A DNA stretch of 64,000 nucleotides from Ilex aquifolium (GCA_951799425.1 OX637399.1:13446501-13510500), one strand, 5' to 3'. Counted from the stretch's first letter, positions 32,393 to 45,761 are shown. Notes: generated from the letters alone by a model not told the origin. Made by a program: numbers and translations.

Positions 32393-33771
32393 CTACACAT
32401 CCCCCTCTCCATCATCATCCTCATCTTCCTCAGACTCCCAATCTTCCCCTTCCTCATCAGAATCTTCATCGTCGTCATCCTCCTCTTCCTCAACCACTGT
32501 GGAGTCAGAGGGGGCAGATGCAGAAGGGGCAGTAGCTGGTGCAGTAGGTCCTTCTGGGATGGGCCTCCCAGGGAAGGTATGCATGAACATCTCTCTTAGC
32601 ATGGCCATCATCCCCTGCACTGATGCCTCAATCCCATGCACTGTTGTCTCTAGTGCATCAAGACACTGGGCCGTTGAGCATGCTAGTGCAGCTGTGGACG
32701 GCCCAGCAGATGAGGATGGGCCAGGAGCCTCAGAATCAGATCCCGCTCCCCTTTACTCATTGCTTTTCTCTTTTTACTACTGGTCTTGCCAATAGCCCCG
32801 GTCTCGGGAGGAGTGATCTTGTCAAATGCGTTGCCCTTGACTTTGAAGTAATTGCACATCCGGGTTACCAAACTCTCGTATGGCAAATTGGTCATCGGCT
32901 TCATTGTCACAGCAAAGTCTTTCATTACTTCCTAGATGAAAAGTGCAAAGTCGATTGTTTTCCCTGATACAACATCATCTAACAAGGCTAACTTCTCCAT
33001 ATTTCGCTTCTTTTCCGAAGCTCTTGGGAATAAATTGTAATGGAGATGTTTGTTCAGAAGCCCGTACACATGCTTTAACCCTCCACTTTGGAAAAGTCCC
33101 CTGAATTTAGTGGGGTCCTCATACATTAGAGCCATGAACTCCTCTCTAGTCTTGGCTCTAGTGATATTGTGAGGATAGACAGGCGGGAAGGATGGTGGTC
33201 TCTTGTATCCTCCAAGAAGAGTGGCAATGACATTGGGGGTCACCTCGAACATCTTGCCCCGCACATTGGTTCTCAACACCTCCACTTCGTCCACCTCAAC
33301 TACCCGGAACGATTGGTAGAACTCCCTAACCATTGACAAATTATATCCCTCGACTTGCTTGAACCAACAGCTCATGCCATACCCCTCAATGATTTTTACA
33401 ACCTCATGCCTTGGGGTGAGTGAGAGGTGGTCAAGGTGCTTCTCACAAGTGACACTCCTCCCCTGAATCCATTGGCGTCGTGCCTCATTCCTGGCCTTCT
33501 TTCTTTGCACATTTGGGTCCTCGCTTGACCCTTCCCCGCTTCTCTTGCGGCTAGTGGGATCCTCAGGTGGAGAGGAACTGGGTCCAAGTCTTTTGGTTCG
33601 GGCTATGCAATGCAACAGTGCCCCCATCACAAGGAATGCAAAGAGGATCAAGAAAAGACCCTCAATCGGGTCTATGGCCTCAAGGGCAACATCCAAATGA
33701 TAGGCCATGTAGAGTTCCTTGAAGAGATTAGAGAAAAATAGGGGTGAATGAGGCTTATGGAAATTCGGCAC
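32393..33771 (-). pseudogene. Third ORF of G (env-position protein, stop and frameshift)
   Basis: Starts MPNFHKPHSP at 33771, with a hydrophobic segment GLFLILFAFLVMGALLHC (about residues 37-54), then a basic region, RTNVRGKMFEVTPNVIATLL, FRGLFQSGGLKHVYG and HYNLFPRASEKK. A TGG-to-TAG stop at 32930-32932 follows FALFI. The frame continues through LVTRMCNYFKVKG and shifts near 32730. It then reads to the acidic tail (runs of Asp/Glu) ending at 32393. The conserved internal Met present in C is Ile here, so if translated at all it would use the upstream Met and include the hydrophobic segment. Confidence 0.75.
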
Positions 33772-33967
33772 CTAGAGTTTCACAGGCATGGATTGCACAA
33801 AATCAAGGCTTAAGGAAATGATGAGTTTGGATTTGAAAGTGAGATGAGGGAATTTGGAGGCTTGGTAGGTTTTCGAGTGAGATAGGGTGATTTAGGGCTG
33901 TAATTAGAGGTGGAAAATAAAGGGTTCCCCGAAGAAATTAACTTAAAGCCCTAATTTTTTTTCGGTT

Positions 33968-34105
33968 CAGCAGACCGTACTGGTACGCAGTACCGGTACC
34001 CCCGAACTCCAGAGGGAGGACCGTACCAGTACTGCATACCAGTACACTATGCTCCAGAGGCCAAACCGTACCGGTACGCAGTACCGGTACGCTTCTGCTT
34101 TGTTT
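33968..34105. repeat. Palindromic cassette before third ORF of G
   Basis: Same cassette as in the G LTRs: CAGCAGACCGTAC..., CCCCGAACTCCAGAGG, GCTCCAGAGGCCAAACC, and several GTACCGGTAC palindromes, some changed to TACTGGTAC or TACCAGTAC. The flanks differ from the LTR flanks. Confidence 0.88.
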
Positions 34106-35927
34106 GCCAAAATAATCCTGCTGAGCACACCTCTCCACTCCATTCCAACTCAGGACCTCCTTGGACATTTTACCACACTACTTATGACCTCTACTCCATC
34201 CCAAAAATGTACTCCACTTATAAACCACAATCCGAACCATCATGCCCAAATTATTACTGAAATTGCAAAGTGATTTAAACTTTTGATGCATTCAACTTAC
34301 AAGGAATGAATTTCTATTCTTAACTATCAAAAAGAACACCCAAAATGCAAGTCACACAACTAATAACACGGGCATTCCTAATTCTTTTCAACTTATCAAA
34401 AACTTGAGCCATATTCCCCTACTCTACAAGCATGGAAGTCAATAATAAATTGTTCAAATGTCTGAACTAAGCACACATGAGCAGTACCATCGTCTTTATA
34501 TTTCCGAACTCGTGTGTGTGTGAATTGGACAAATAATTTGAACACTTACGCAACAGAATTCACATTCGAATGGCCAGCCAATTTGAGTTTCAATGCAAAA
34601 CTCACCAAAAGTCACTCTCACAATGAAATACACTCTAGTTATCCTGGCATGCACTCCATGTGTACATGTGAGATGGAATCTTGTGCTCAAAACAAAGTAT
34701 GCTCACATGTAATCCAAAAATGAAGTTCATGTTATGAAAATGAAGCGACTTTGGCATAATCTCATGAAAAAAAAACTAGGGTATTGGGTGGTAAGACTAA
34801 CTCATCATTTTCTTTGAAATTATGCATCTCTCATGCTTCACTAGATCACTTAGGACTTTTAAGGTTATAATGGGGCCTTGGGGTGATATTGAGGTAAAAG
34901 AAACGAAGGACATAGGATACAAATAGAGTTATTCCGAGTGAAAGCCTTTTTATTTCAGGACACTTCCCTTTTTATGGGATTTTTCATTTCATTCTTACAC
35001 CTTCACCTCACTCTTTGTTTATTTTCTTTATTTTCCTTAATATTTTCTTTTTCTTTTGATCATTATTTCTTCTTCTCACCCCTTTCCTTCCTTTTCTTGA
35101 ATTTTCATTCTTTTTCTAATGAACTTCTTGAGTTTCACTTCCATTCATCCCTTGCTCGAATTTCCACACCACACTTCCTTTACTTTTGCAATCACTCATT
35201 TACAACTTTTAGGAACAACCAACGTAAGGTAGATATTTCTCTTTTTTTCATTGGCTTGATCAAATGTGTGGCATAGAAATGAATTTCAATTAGGCTCAAT
35301 CACGGCACTAGGGATAATATTTCACAAGAATAAGGCAAAGGCTCGAAATATTAAAAGATGGCCTAAGATCCTTTCCAGATACGCATGGGAGGGCATTGTA
35401 TATACAAGACAACATTAATCTACTACCCAAATGCGCCTAGCCAAGACAAACATAATGAGATTATTGAACAAATTCGACATTGAAGAATTGTTCTTTGAGT
35501 AATTGTAAGTTCCCTCCAATAAGGATTGGTACTAAAGCTCTCACAGGTCCTTACTCATCTCCACTACTTATGTCAAGCCTAAAAAATGAATCCAATCCGT
35601 AAATTGCTGAAATTACACATTCAAAGGTCACATACAGTTGAATTCAAAGATTAATACATATGTGATACTCACGCATAGGATCAATTTCCATAGTATGCTC
35701 ATGTGCTCAAAGTTCACAACAAAGATCAACATATCATCTAATCCACACACTCTTCATAAGGGAATACAGATCAACATTCAGATATTTTTCATCAAAAATT
35801 TTTAAATTTTTACATAATTACACTAATGTAAGCAAAAATCCATATAATATGTGAAAGGTGAATTTTCACCCCAAAAATTGGTATTATTCACAAAAAATTT
35901 CCCCAAACATTGGTGTAGTATGCACCT
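34106..35927 (-). other. Non-coding spacer of G
   Basis: No believable ORF. Related along its length to the C spacer (45762-47640, opposite strand) and the B spacer. The block 35293-35376 (GGCTCAATCACGGCACTAGG ... ATGGCCTAAGATC) is the best conserved. Confidence 0.7.
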
Positions 35928-35964
35928 CACCCCCCAACTTGATTCATGCATTGTCCCCAATGCA
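35928..35964 (-). promoter_or_regulatory. Internal polypurine-tract-like module of G
   Basis: On the minus strand TGCATTG/CAATGCA stem with loop GGGA (35947-35964), then CAAGTTGGGGGGTG (35928-35941), identical over 14 bases to the terminal tract of the same element. Confidence 0.8.
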
Positions 35965-36165
35965 ACAAAAAAGATATGATATGCACTGAAGGACAGTAAA
36001 AAAATAGGTAGGGTTAGAGAACAACTCGCAATTGAGCTTTGACAAAAGCACCAATATCTATAACTAAGAAAATCAATACTATACAACCAAAGAAAGTAAG
36101 TGACATGGAATAAAAATAACATAAGTAAATAAAAGCAATTGTACACTAAAAAACATAAACATTAG

Positions 36166-37905
36166 CTACTCTTCCACCAAATCCGGATACATGGGATCCG
36201 TCAACTCCTCCTCAACTTCTTGCCCTTCAAAACCCTCAAAGAATGGCTTAAGTCTTTGGCCATTGACCTTGAATGTCTGGCCATTCTCCGGGTTTGTCAC
36301 ATCAACAGCTCCGTTGGGGTAGGCCACCTTGACAAGATAGGGGCCATCCCAACGGGATCGGAGTTTTCCCTGGAAAATTGAGAGGCGAGAATTGTATAAG
36401 AGCACTTTTTGCCCGGGCTCGAATGATTTCCGTATGATGGAATTATCATGAAAGATTTTAGCCCGTTCCTTTGAGATTTTGGAGCTCTCATACGCATCTC
36501 GTCGAATCTCTTCCAACTCATTCAGCTCTAACTTCCTATGATCACCTGTCATTCTCAAATTAAAATTTAAAGTCTTAATGGCCCAATAGGCCTTGTGTTC
36601 CATTTCGACTGGCAGGTGGCAAGCCTTTCCATAGACAAGCCGGTAGGGAGATATGCCCAAAATAGTTTTGAAGGCAGTGCGGTATGCCCATAGGGCATCG
36701 GTCAATCTATCAGACCAATCCTTCTTCTTTGGGTTAACTATTTTTTCTACAATGTTCTTGATCTCCCTATTGGCTAGCTCGGCTTTGCCATTTTTTTGTG
36801 GGTGATAGGCAATGGATACTTTATGAGTGACGCCATATTTGAACATTAGAGATGCAAATGACCTATTACAGAAGTGTGATCCACCATCGCTTATTATTGC
36901 ACGAGGCATCCTAAACCTCGAAAAGATGTTCTCTTTGAGAAACTTGACTACGACCTGGTGGTCATTAGTCTTAGTCGGGATAGCCTCCACCCACTTGGAC
37001 ACATAGTCCACTGCCAGGAGGATGTACAAATAACCAAATGACATAGGGAAAGGACCCATGAAGTCGATGCCCCAACAGTCGAATATTTCTATGACTAGCA
37101 CAAGGGAAAGGGGCATCATGTTTCTTCGGGTCACACTACCCAAACATTGGCATCTGTCGCATCCCTTACAAAACGAAACACAATCTTTGATAAGAGAGGG
37201 CCAGTAAAAACCTGATTGGAGAATTTTAGCCGAAGTCTTTTTCGCTGAAAAATGCCCACCGCATGCTTGTGAATGGCAGAATGCAAGGACGTCCCGTTGT
37301 TCATTCTCAGGTACACATCTTCTCATGACTTGGTCAGGACAGTACTTGAACAGGTACGGGTTGTCGAAGTAGAAGTACTTCACATCTGTCATAAATCGTC
37401 TTCGATCTTCTGGGCTCCATTGCGGTGGTATCTGTCCTGTTATAAGATAATTACATATATCAGCATACCAAGGACATACATAATGAATTGAAAGCAAATG
37501 CTCGTCAGGGAAAAAGTCAGGGATAGAAATGTGCTCATCGGCCTCTTGCACCACAAGCCGGGATAAATGATCAGCCACTACATTCTCAACTCCTTTCTTG
37601 TCCTTGATCGTCAAGTCGAATTCTTGTAGGAGGAGTATCCACCTAATGATTCTCGGCTTTGCATCCTGCTTAGACAATAAATACTTCAAAGCAGAGTGAT
37701 CAGTAAAGACAACAATAGGTGAACCAATAATGTGAGAACGAAATTTATCTAAGGTAAACACTACCGCTAGCAACTCTTTCTCGGTGGTAGTGTAATTCAT
37801 TTGAGCATCATTCAGTGTTTTGTTAGCATAGTGTATCACATACGGTCTATTTTCCTCCCTTTGACTGAGCACTGCACCGACCGCGTAATCACTCGCGTCG
37901 CACAT
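36166..37905 (-). CDS. RNase H-integrase part of G Pol
   Basis: 579 codons without a stop. RNase [45 protein letters not shown]. Integrase: [10 protein letters not shown] and CKGCDRC zinc finger complete; catalytic residues in GIDFMG, SDGGSHF and Glu of [10 protein letters not shown]-terminal [12 protein letters not shown] without chromodomain. It inserts element DNA into the chromosome in the nucleus. The usual PQTNG beside the third acidic residue reads PQKNG. The Met start is only the first Met after a TGA at 37934-37936; in the native protein this is the middle of Pol. Confidence 0.9.
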   Translation of the reverse strand: MCDASDYAVGAVLSQREENRPYVIHYANKTLNDAQMNYTTTEKELLAVVFTLDKFRSHIIGSPIVVFTDHSALKYLLSKQDAKPRIIRWILLLQEFDLTIKDKKGVENVVADHLSRLVVQEADEHISIPDFFPDEHLLSIHYVCPWYADICNYLITGQIPPQWSPEDRRRFMTDVKYFYFDNPYLFKYCPDQVMRRCVPENEQRDVLAFCHSQACGGHFSAKKTSAKILQSGFYWPSLIKDCVSFCKGCDRCQCLGSVTRRNMMPLSLVLVIEIFDCWGIDFMGPFPMSFGYLYILLAVDYVSKWVEAIPTKTNDHQVVVKFLKENIFSRFRMPRAIISDGGSHFCNRSFASLMFKYGVTHKVSIAYHPQKNGKAELANREIKNIVEKIVNPKKKDWSDRLTDALWAYRTAFKTILGISPYRLVYGKACHLPVEMEHKAYWAIKTLNFNLRMTGDHRKLELNELEEIRRDAYESSKISKERAKIFHDNSIIRKSFEPGQKVLLYNSRLSIFQGKLRSRWDGPYLVKVAYPNGAVDVTNPENGQTFKVNGQRLKPFFEGFEGQEVEEELTDPMYPDLVEE

Positions 37906-40900
37906 GAGCTTAAAAGGTAGATCCCAATTGGGTGGTCACATGATCGGAGGTGTGACTAGCATGCTTTTAAGTTTTTTAAAGGATGCCTCACAATCATCCG
38001 ACCACTCGAATGGGACCTCATTAGATAGCAGGTTGGTCAAGGGTCAGGCCAATGCACTGAAATTCTTTATGAATCGACAATAAAACCCCGCATGGCCCAA
38101 AAACGACCAGATGCCTTTGATGGCTCTCGGCGTGGGGAGGTTGGAGATGGCCTCCACCTTGGTTTTTTCGACTTCAATACCCCTTGTCGAAACTATATAG
38201 CCAAGCACAATTCCTTCTGTCACCATAAAGTGACACTTTTTCCAATTCAAGACTAGATTCTTCTCCTCACATCTTGTTAGAACTTTCTCCAAGTTTGCCA
38301 AACATCCCTCGAATGAATCCCCAAACACAAAAAAGTCATCCATGAAGACCTCCACTATCGTTTCCACCATGTCACTGAAAATCCCCATCATACAACGTTG
38401 AAAATTTCCCAGAGCATTGCACAGTCCAAATGGCATGCGGCGGTAGGCAAAGGTACCATAGGGGCACGTGAAGGTGGTCTTCTCTTGATCCTCCAAAGCA
38501 ATCTCAATCTGATTGTAGCCGGAGTATCCATCTAAAAAGCAGTAGAATAGATGACCCGTTACTCGTTCTAGAACTTATCGAGGAATGGCAATAGGAAGTG
38601 ATCTTTTCTTGTGCAAGCGTTCAGCTTTTGGTAATCAACGCACACCCTCCATCCGGTGATCACTCTTGTAGGTATAAGCTCATTCTCATCATTCTCAACC
38701 ACCGTAACTCCGGATTTCTTAGGTACTACTTGTGTGGGGCTAACCCACTTACTATCGGCGATTGGAAATATGATCCCCACATCAAGTAGTTTTAGAACCT
38801 CATCCCTCACCACCTCCTTCATGATGAGATTTAACCATCTTTGTGGTTGTCGGGAAGGTTTGGAATCCTCCTCAAGATATATGTGGTGGGTGCAAATGAG
38901 AGGGCTTATCCCCTTGATATCCGCAATGGTCCACCCAATTGCTCCTTTATGCTTTCTCAATACCTCAAATAGTTCTTTTTCTTGTTCCATATTCAATGTA
39001 GAGCTAATGACCACTGAAAATGTTTCACCTTCTTCAAGATAGACGTACTTCAAATGGGAGGGCAAGGGCTTCAACTCCAAGTTGGGCTTTTGTTCATCCG
39101 ACGGAAAAATTTTCTTTTCTCGATGGGGTAACTCCTCGAATGTAGGGATCCACCTTTCCATCCCTTTCAAATCTTCTATCTCCTCATGCTCATCATAATT
39201 TTCAAGATCCACCATTCCTTCTTCCTTAAATTTCAACATTCCCTCTAGCTCCAAGTGCTCCTCAACCAAAGTGTCGATTCTATTTACCTCACTTACTTCC
39301 TCATCATCACTCGGTTGCTTTGCCAAGTTGAATACATTGAGCTCCATTGTCATATTCCCAAATGCCAACTTCATTAGACCGTTCCTGCAATTTATCATAG
39401 CATTAGATGTAGCAAGGAAGGGTCTTCCAAGTATTACGGGAATTTTGAAGCTAAGGTTTTGCAACAGGGTGTGTATCAAGCACAATGAAATCGACAGGGA
39501 AGTAAAATTTATCAATTTGAACTAAGACATCATCAACTACTCCCCTTGGTGTACGGATACTACGATCCGCCAATTGAAGCGTGATTGAGGTGGGCTTCAA
39601 CTCCTCAAGCTGAAGTTGTTGATACACCGAGAAGGGAAGAAGATTCACACTTGCCCCCAAATCGAGGAGTGCTTGCTCCACTCGATAATTCCCAATGGTG
39701 ATGGCTATGGTTGGACACCCGGGGTCTTTGAATTTGGGAGGAGTGTTGGTCCTCAATATTGAGCTCACTTATTCTATGAGGAATGCCTTCTTGTGGATAT
39801 TCAATCTCCTTTTCACCGTGTATAGATCCTTCAAAATTTTAGCACAAGATAGGATTTTCTTGATGGCCTCGAGAATGTTAATCTTCACCTGCTTAAACAT
39901 TTCCAAGATATCAGTGTAATTAGCCACCTTGACAGGTGGCTTTAAACGACTCGGGAAAGGGGCAGGCATGGGAGGAATAAGCACACAATCATCAATTAAT
40001 TTTTCTTTCTCAACAGCCTCTTTTTCTTTCTCTTCACTCACCTCACCCTTGTCGGCGTCACCCAAGATACCTTTTCCTTTTGGCAATGTGGTCTTGGGTG
40101 AGACCGTTGGCAAAATGGTTTTGTCAATTTCTTTGCCACTACGGAGGGTGGTGACAGCTTTGAGTTGCTCGCAACTCTCTCTCGAAGGCCCCGATGACTC
40201 AACAACATGTTGACCCCTAGAGTTCTCTTGTGGTTGAGCGGGGAACTTCCCCTTTTCTTGTTGAGATGCCCCTACGGAGTTTGTCAACTTTGTGAGTTGG
40301 GCTCTTATATCATTGATGGCTGTGGCATTTTGGTTATTGATGGTGGTTTGGCTTTGAATGAAGGAATGGATCATATCCTCCAAATTCCTTTTGTGAGGAG
40401 GTTGGTATGTGGATGGATTGGACGGTCCTTGAGAAAAACTTTGTGAAGGTGGACTTGAAGCAAAATTTTGTGATGGCGGGTTTGCCGAATACCCTTGTGG
40501 ATTATTCCGGGGGTATTGGGAGCTAGACGTTTGCCCCTGGCCTTGGAATTGATTTTGGTATTGACTTTGCTTAGGAGGCATGGGAGGTGTATGTGCAATT
40601 GAACCATGAGGAGTGGGATTCTCATTTCTCCAACTAAAATTAGGGTGATTGCTCCAACCCGGATTATACGTGTTTCAGTGAGGGGAGAATGATTGTCTTG
40701 GTTGGTTAAATGCATGGACTTGCTCGTGATAGGCTTCCTTAAGCGCCGGAATGTTGGGGCACTCCGATGTGGAATGCTCCTCATTCTCACATATTAAGAA
40801 AAACTCCTCGGCCTTTGACACTTGTGACACCTCATGCCTCCTATTGACCTCAAGACTCTCAACCTTCCTAGATAATTTGGCAATTTTTGAAAGTAGGTCC

Positions 40901-41835
40901 TCTCGGTCACTTAAGTCATAAATCCCTCCCATACGAGTTTGGCTACTCCCTTGAGGAGAAGACCTTGGTACATCGGTGGGATTAGTAATGTCCCATGACT
41001 GTGCATTTTCCGTCAATGCATCAAAATAATCTAAGGCCTCATCGGGGTCTTTGCTCAAAAACTCTCCATTGCACATCATATCAATGAACTGTCGATGGCC
41101 TGGTGTGATTCCTTCATAGAAGAAACTCACCATTTGCCATGGTTCAAAGCCATAGTGTGGAATGGACTGTAGTAAATCCTTATATCGTTCCCAGCAGTGA
41201 TAGAATTGTTCATTGGGCAGCTCAGAAAAATTTTGAATTTGTTTCTTTAGGGTGGTAGTTTTATGCACCGGAAAAAACTTGTTCCAAAACACGGAAATCA
41301 TTTGGTCCCAAGATGTCACGGTCCGGGGTCTCAAGGAATGAAGCCAAGTTTTTGCCTTATCACTTAGGGAAAAAGGGAACAATTTCATTCTTGCTATCTC
41401 TTCCATATTATGATTGGGGAGAAAGGTTACAACTATTTCCTTAAAATCCCTTATATGAGAATAGGGGTTTTCATTCTCAATTACGTGGAAAGTAGGAAGT
41501 AATTGCAACATCCCTGGTTTAACTATGAAGAGATGAGCCTGGACCGGAAGGTGGATGCATGAAGGTGTGGTGGTACGGGTTGGTTGAAGGAATTCCCGCA
41601 TTGACCTCGCCGGAGGATCAATTGGGATATTGTTCCCTTCATTTCTAGGAGGGGGGAAATGCATTCGTGGATTGGGTATTCTATGTTCTGGTCCTCCCCC
41701 ACCCCTTTGCATGTTCGGGTTGGCATCCACATTTTCAAAATTATCACCCGCATCCTCGGGTGGGTCTTCGTCAAGATTCATGTTGGGGCCAAGGGGTTGC
41801 CTAACTAACCGATTTTGGTCGTCCCTTCCCCACAT
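37906..41835 (-). pseudogene. Gag-protease-RT of G (stops and two frameshifts)
   Basis: Starts MWGRDDQNRL at 41835. The capsid domain and most of gag are open to a TGA at 40675. The CCHC knuckle is FLICENEEHSTSEC, with the first Cys changed to Leu-flanked Phe, so zinc binding is doubtful. A stop lies at 39769, a one-base frameshift near 39455 and another near 38577. Protease LLDLGASVNLLP (near 39660) and GRPFLA are present. RT shows VCVDYQKLN (near 38640), YGTFAYRRMPFGLCNAL and FMDDFFVFG (near 38340). TGA codons at 38044 and 37934 break the RT-RNase H link. Most stops are C-to-T type. Confidence 0.9.
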
Positions 41836-41902
41836 GCAACAAAATATCTACAAATGAAATTATACACAAACAAGAATATAAACACGAGACAACGTAACTA
41901 AG

Positions 41903-41930
41903 CCCGTGATGAAGATCACGGGACTTACCT
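41903..41930 (-). promoter_or_regulatory. Leader hairpin and splice-donor consensus of G
   Basis: Minus strand AGGTAAGT (41923-41930), then stem CCCGTGAT/ATCACGGG with loop CTTC (41903-41922). Identical to C and B. Confidence 0.7.
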
Positions 41931-41970
41931 CCGTCGTCCGGAAATCACCCTCTTGGTTTGACACTTGCCT

Positions 41971-41988
41971 TCCCCGGCAACGGCGCCA
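41971..41988 (-). other. Primer-binding site of G (tRNA-Asp)
   Basis: TGGCGCCGTTGCCGGGGA on the minus strand, exact complement of plant tRNA-Asp 3' end, three bases from the LTR at 41992. Confidence 0.92.
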
Positions 41989-41991
41989 AAA

Positions 41992-43635
41992 TGCTTGATA
42001 TTTTTCCTTGTTATCCCTAACCCCTAAATATCCTCCCTCAAAAATGTATTTTATATGGATGGAGGGGAGTGTCACACTCCCTTTTGAGTAGTGTCAAAAG
42101 AAAGGGCAAAGAGATGGGAAAATGGTATGGTGGAAATGTGTTATACGTATGAACAAAAATGCTCCCCAAGCGCAAGCAGACTTTTGTGGGTCGTGTTTTA
42201 CTTGGAGGTACTCCAAGGTCGTTTCCATGGGGAAGGATGTAAACCAAAGGGAAGGTGATTTTTGGTGAAAGAAAGTGTAAAATTCTTTGTTGTTGAAAGT
42301 TGTTTGGTAAAGTGTGTTTTGGTGAAAATGAGATGAGAAACAAACGTTGGCAAACCCAAGAGATCACTCCAATAGGAATACCATCTCAACTCGAATCCCT
42401 CCTCCAATAGAGCATAAATGAACAATTGATTTGTGGGAAGCTAGGGATAAGAAGGGTGAGTATCTAAGCATAAATCGTGACTAGGCCTACGGAATATCAA
42501 AGACTCACCAATTTATCCACCCTCAACCCAGTCAAACCGAACCGAACCATTGAACTCGGAAATAAGGGAGGAGAATGAGTTGAAATGGTATACCCAAGTG
42601 GAGGTTCCCCTTGGTTTTGCCAACTAAAGGATTTTAGCTACTCATGCTTGGGATGAAATGAACAATGTAATGAGAATGCATTGCAAAGGAATGAAGTTCT
42701 TGAGTAACTAAATGCACACAAACATAATCTATAAGTGAAAGCAATGAATACTCATTTTAATAGTAAGAAAAAAGAATAACTTTGATGCATTAATGGTAAA
42801 AGCTTTAAAAGAGATTTAAACTTGCAATGAACTTGTAGTAACTAGCATTAATAAAATTAAATGAAGCTCTAAAGATTCTTACAGGAGATTACAAGACAAT
42901 GTATTGAAGAAAATGTGAAAATCTCAATTTTATCTCTCTAGAATACTATTTATCATCTTCTACCCAGACTATCTCTCTCTATATCTCTATATTCTTCTGT
43001 AACCAATGTCGAATGCCCAATGCTGGAGTCCTCTTTCCCCCCAAAACGTCTATAGTCTCCCTGGCAGCTCCCTGATGTGATCTCCATCCATAGGGGTCAA
43101 AAGGAATAGGCTGGACAGGGTAGTGCAGAGCTAGCCTACACACCCAGCTCCCTTCTTCCTCTCTCTCTTCATTTATCATTCCAACTTTCAAAGTCAAAAT
43201 GGGGGTGGTACAACGTGCTTGAGGAGTCAGAGACAAGTGGGAGAGTGATTGGTGGGTCCCTAAAAAACGGTGGGCTTGAGTTGTAGAGATTGGGGCAAGG
43301 ATAGCAGACCGTACCGGTACGCGGTACCGGTACCCCCGAACTCTAGAGGTTGGACCGTACCGGTACGCTATGTTCCAGTGGCCAAACCGTACCGGTACGC
43401 TTCTGCTGCTTTGTCTGATTTTTCTGATTTCTTCACTTCTGAGCCACTCTTTCATCCTCATTCACCTCAACTCATTTGAGAAGGCTTTAAGAAGCCTCAT
43501 TTAGCGCTCTTTTTCTGCAAACACCAAAAATCATCATTAAGCACAATAATAAAACAACTCCATTCAATTAACCCCCAGAAGCAATTGAAAATAGGATGAT
43601 TAGCACCTAAAATATGCAAAGTTTTGTGCTAATCA
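41992..43635 (-). mobile_element. 5' LTR of G
   Basis: 1,644 bp partner of 30436-32085. Differs from it by scattered substitutions, a short GAACC duplication near 42540 and a shorter palindromic cassette. The right flank CATTG is the target duplication. Confidence 0.94.
43303..43416. repeat. Palindromic cassette in G 5' LTR
   Basis: Four clean GTACCGGTAC palindromes with the usual CCCCGAACTCTAGAGG and TATGTTCCAGTGGCC linkers. The last pair seen in other copies is reduced to one. Confidence 0.9.
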
Positions 43636-45524
43636 CATTGGCCCGACCCTTGACCAACCTGCTGTCTAAGGAGGTCCCATTCGAGTGGTCGAATGATTGT
43701 GAGGCATCTTTTAAAAAACTTAAAAGCATGTTAGTCACACCTCCGATCATGCGACCACCCAATTGGGATCTACCTTTTGAGCTCATGTGCGACGCGAGTG
43801 ATTACGTGGTCGGTGCAGTGCTCGGTCAAAGGGAGGAAAATAGACCGTATGTGATACACTATGCTAGGAAAACACTGAATGAGGCTCAAATGAATTACAC
43901 TGCCACCGAGAAAGAGTTGCTAGCGGTAGTGGTTGTCTTAGATAAATTTCGTTCTTACATCATTGGTTCACCTATTGTTGTCTTTACTGATCACTCTGCT
44001 TTGAAGTATTTATTTTCTAAGTAGGATGCAAAGCCGAGACTCATTAGGTGGATACTCCTCCTACAAGAATTCGACTTGATGATCAAGGACAAGAAAGGAG
44101 TTGAGAATGTGGTGGCTGATCATTTATCCCGGCTTGTGGTGCAAGAGGCCGATGAGCACATTTCTATCCCTGATTTTTTCCCTGACGAGCATTTGCTTTC
44201 AATTCATTCTGTATGTCATTGGTATGATGATATATGTAACTATCTAGCAACAGGACAGATACCACCGCAATGGAGCCCAGAAGATCGAAGACGATTTATA
44301 GCTGATGTGAAGTACTTCTACTTGGACAACCCATACCTGTTCAAGTACTGCCCCAACCAAGTCATGAGAAGATGTGTACCTGAGAATGAACAACGGGACG
44401 TCCTTGCATTTTGCCATTCACAAGCGTGCGGTGGACATTTTTCAGCGAAAAAGACTTCGGCTAAAATTCTCCAATTAGGTTTTTACTGGCCCTCTCTTAT
44501 CGAAGATTGTGTTTCATTTTGTAAGGGATGCGACAGATGCCAATGTTTGGGTAGTGTGACCCGAAGAAACATGATGCCCCTTTCCCCTGTGCTTGTCATA
44601 GAAATATTCGACTGTTGGGGCATCGACTTCATGGGTCCTTTCCCTATGTCATTTGGTTATTTGTACATCCTCCTGGCAGTGGACTATGTGTCCAAGTTGG
44701 TGGAGGCTATCCCGACCAAGACTAATGACCACCGGGTCGTAGTTAAGTTTCTCAAGGAGAACATATTTTCGAGGTTTGGGATGCCTCGTGCAATAATAAG
44801 TGATGGTGGATCACATTTCTGTAATAGGCCATTTGCATCTCTAATGTTCAAATATGGCGTCACTCACAAAGTATCCACTGCCTATCACCCACAAACAAAT
44901 GGCCTAGCTGAGCTAGCCAATAGGGAGATCAAGAACATTCTAGAAAAAACGGTTAACCCAAATAGGAAGGATTGGTCCGATAGATTGACCGATGCTCTGT
45001 GGGCATACCGCACTGCCTTTAAAACTGTTTTGGGTATGTCTCTCTACCGGCTTATCTCTGGGAAGGCTTGCCACCTGCTAGTCAAAATGGAACACAAGGC
45101 CAATTGGGCCATTAAGACTTTAAATTTTAATTTGAGAATGGCCGGTGATCATAGGAAGTTAGAGCTGAATGAGTTGGAAGAGATTCGACGAGATGCGTAT
45201 GAGAGCTCCAAAATCTCAAAGGAACGGGCTAAAATCTTTCATGATAGTTCCATCATACGGAAATCATTCGAGCCCGGGCAAAAAGTGCTCTTATACAATT
45301 CTCGCCTCTCAATTTTTCAAGGAAAACTCCGATCCCGTTGGGATAGCCCCTATCTTGTCAAGGTGGCCTACCCCAACAGAGCTGTTGAGGTGAAAAAACC
45401 TGAGAATGGCCAAACATTCAAGGTCAATGGCCAAAGACTTAAGCCATTCTTTGAGGGTTTTGAAGGGCAAGAGGTTGAGGAGGAGTTGACGGATCCCGTG
45501 TATCTGGATTTGGTGGAGGAGTAG
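43636..45524 (+). pseudogene. RT end, RNase H and integrase of C (one stop)
   Basis: Continuation of C pol after G. RT end LARPLTNLLSK, RNase H MCDASDYVVGAVLGQ to [11 protein letters not shown], then a CAG-to-TAG stop at 44022-44024. The frame is open again from there to 45524 and holds the rest of RNase H (VADHLSRL) and a complete-looking integrase. Integrase shows [10 protein letters not shown] with [37 protein letters not shown], and C-terminus [17 protein letters not shown]. First five bases are the CATTG duplication of G. Confidence 0.9.
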
Positions 45525-45724
45525 CTAATGTTTATGCTTTTTAGTGTACAGTTGCTTTTACTTACTTATGTTATTTTTATTCCATGTCACTTACTTTCTT
45601 TGGTTGTATATTATTGATCTTCTTATTTTCAGATATTGGTGCTTTTGTCGAAGCCCAATTGCGAGGTGTTCTCTAACCCTACCTATCTTTCTACTGTCCT
45701 TCATTGCATATCATATCTTTTTGT

Positions 45725-45761
45725 TGCATTGGAGACAATGCATGAATCAAGTTGGGGGGTG
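45725..45761 (+). promoter_or_regulatory. Internal polypurine-tract-like module of C
   Basis: Stem TGCATTG/CAATGCA with GNRA-type loop GAGA (45725-45742), five bases, then CAAGTTGGGGGGTG (45748-45761). It starts 200 bp after the integrase stop and lies 3.9 kb upstream of the terminal tract. It is a better polypurine tract than the terminal one of C, which has decayed. Confidence 0.8.

Larger units (their letters stand above)
30436..43635 (-). mobile_element. Complete Athila-like LTR retrotransposon G
   Basis: 13,200-bp minus-strand element inserted in C. Two LTRs (1,650 and 1,644 bp), exact tRNA-Asp primer site, gag-pol, spacer, third ORF and polypurine tract. Closely related to C at all positions, so C and G are one subfamily in opposite orientation. 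Several stops and frameshifts show that it too is decayed. Confidence 0.95.

Noticed and set aside
33396..33587. Alternative-frame ORFs over third ORFs and pol
   Set aside because: They are shadows of the real frames; none has conserved start, stop or domain across B, C and G.
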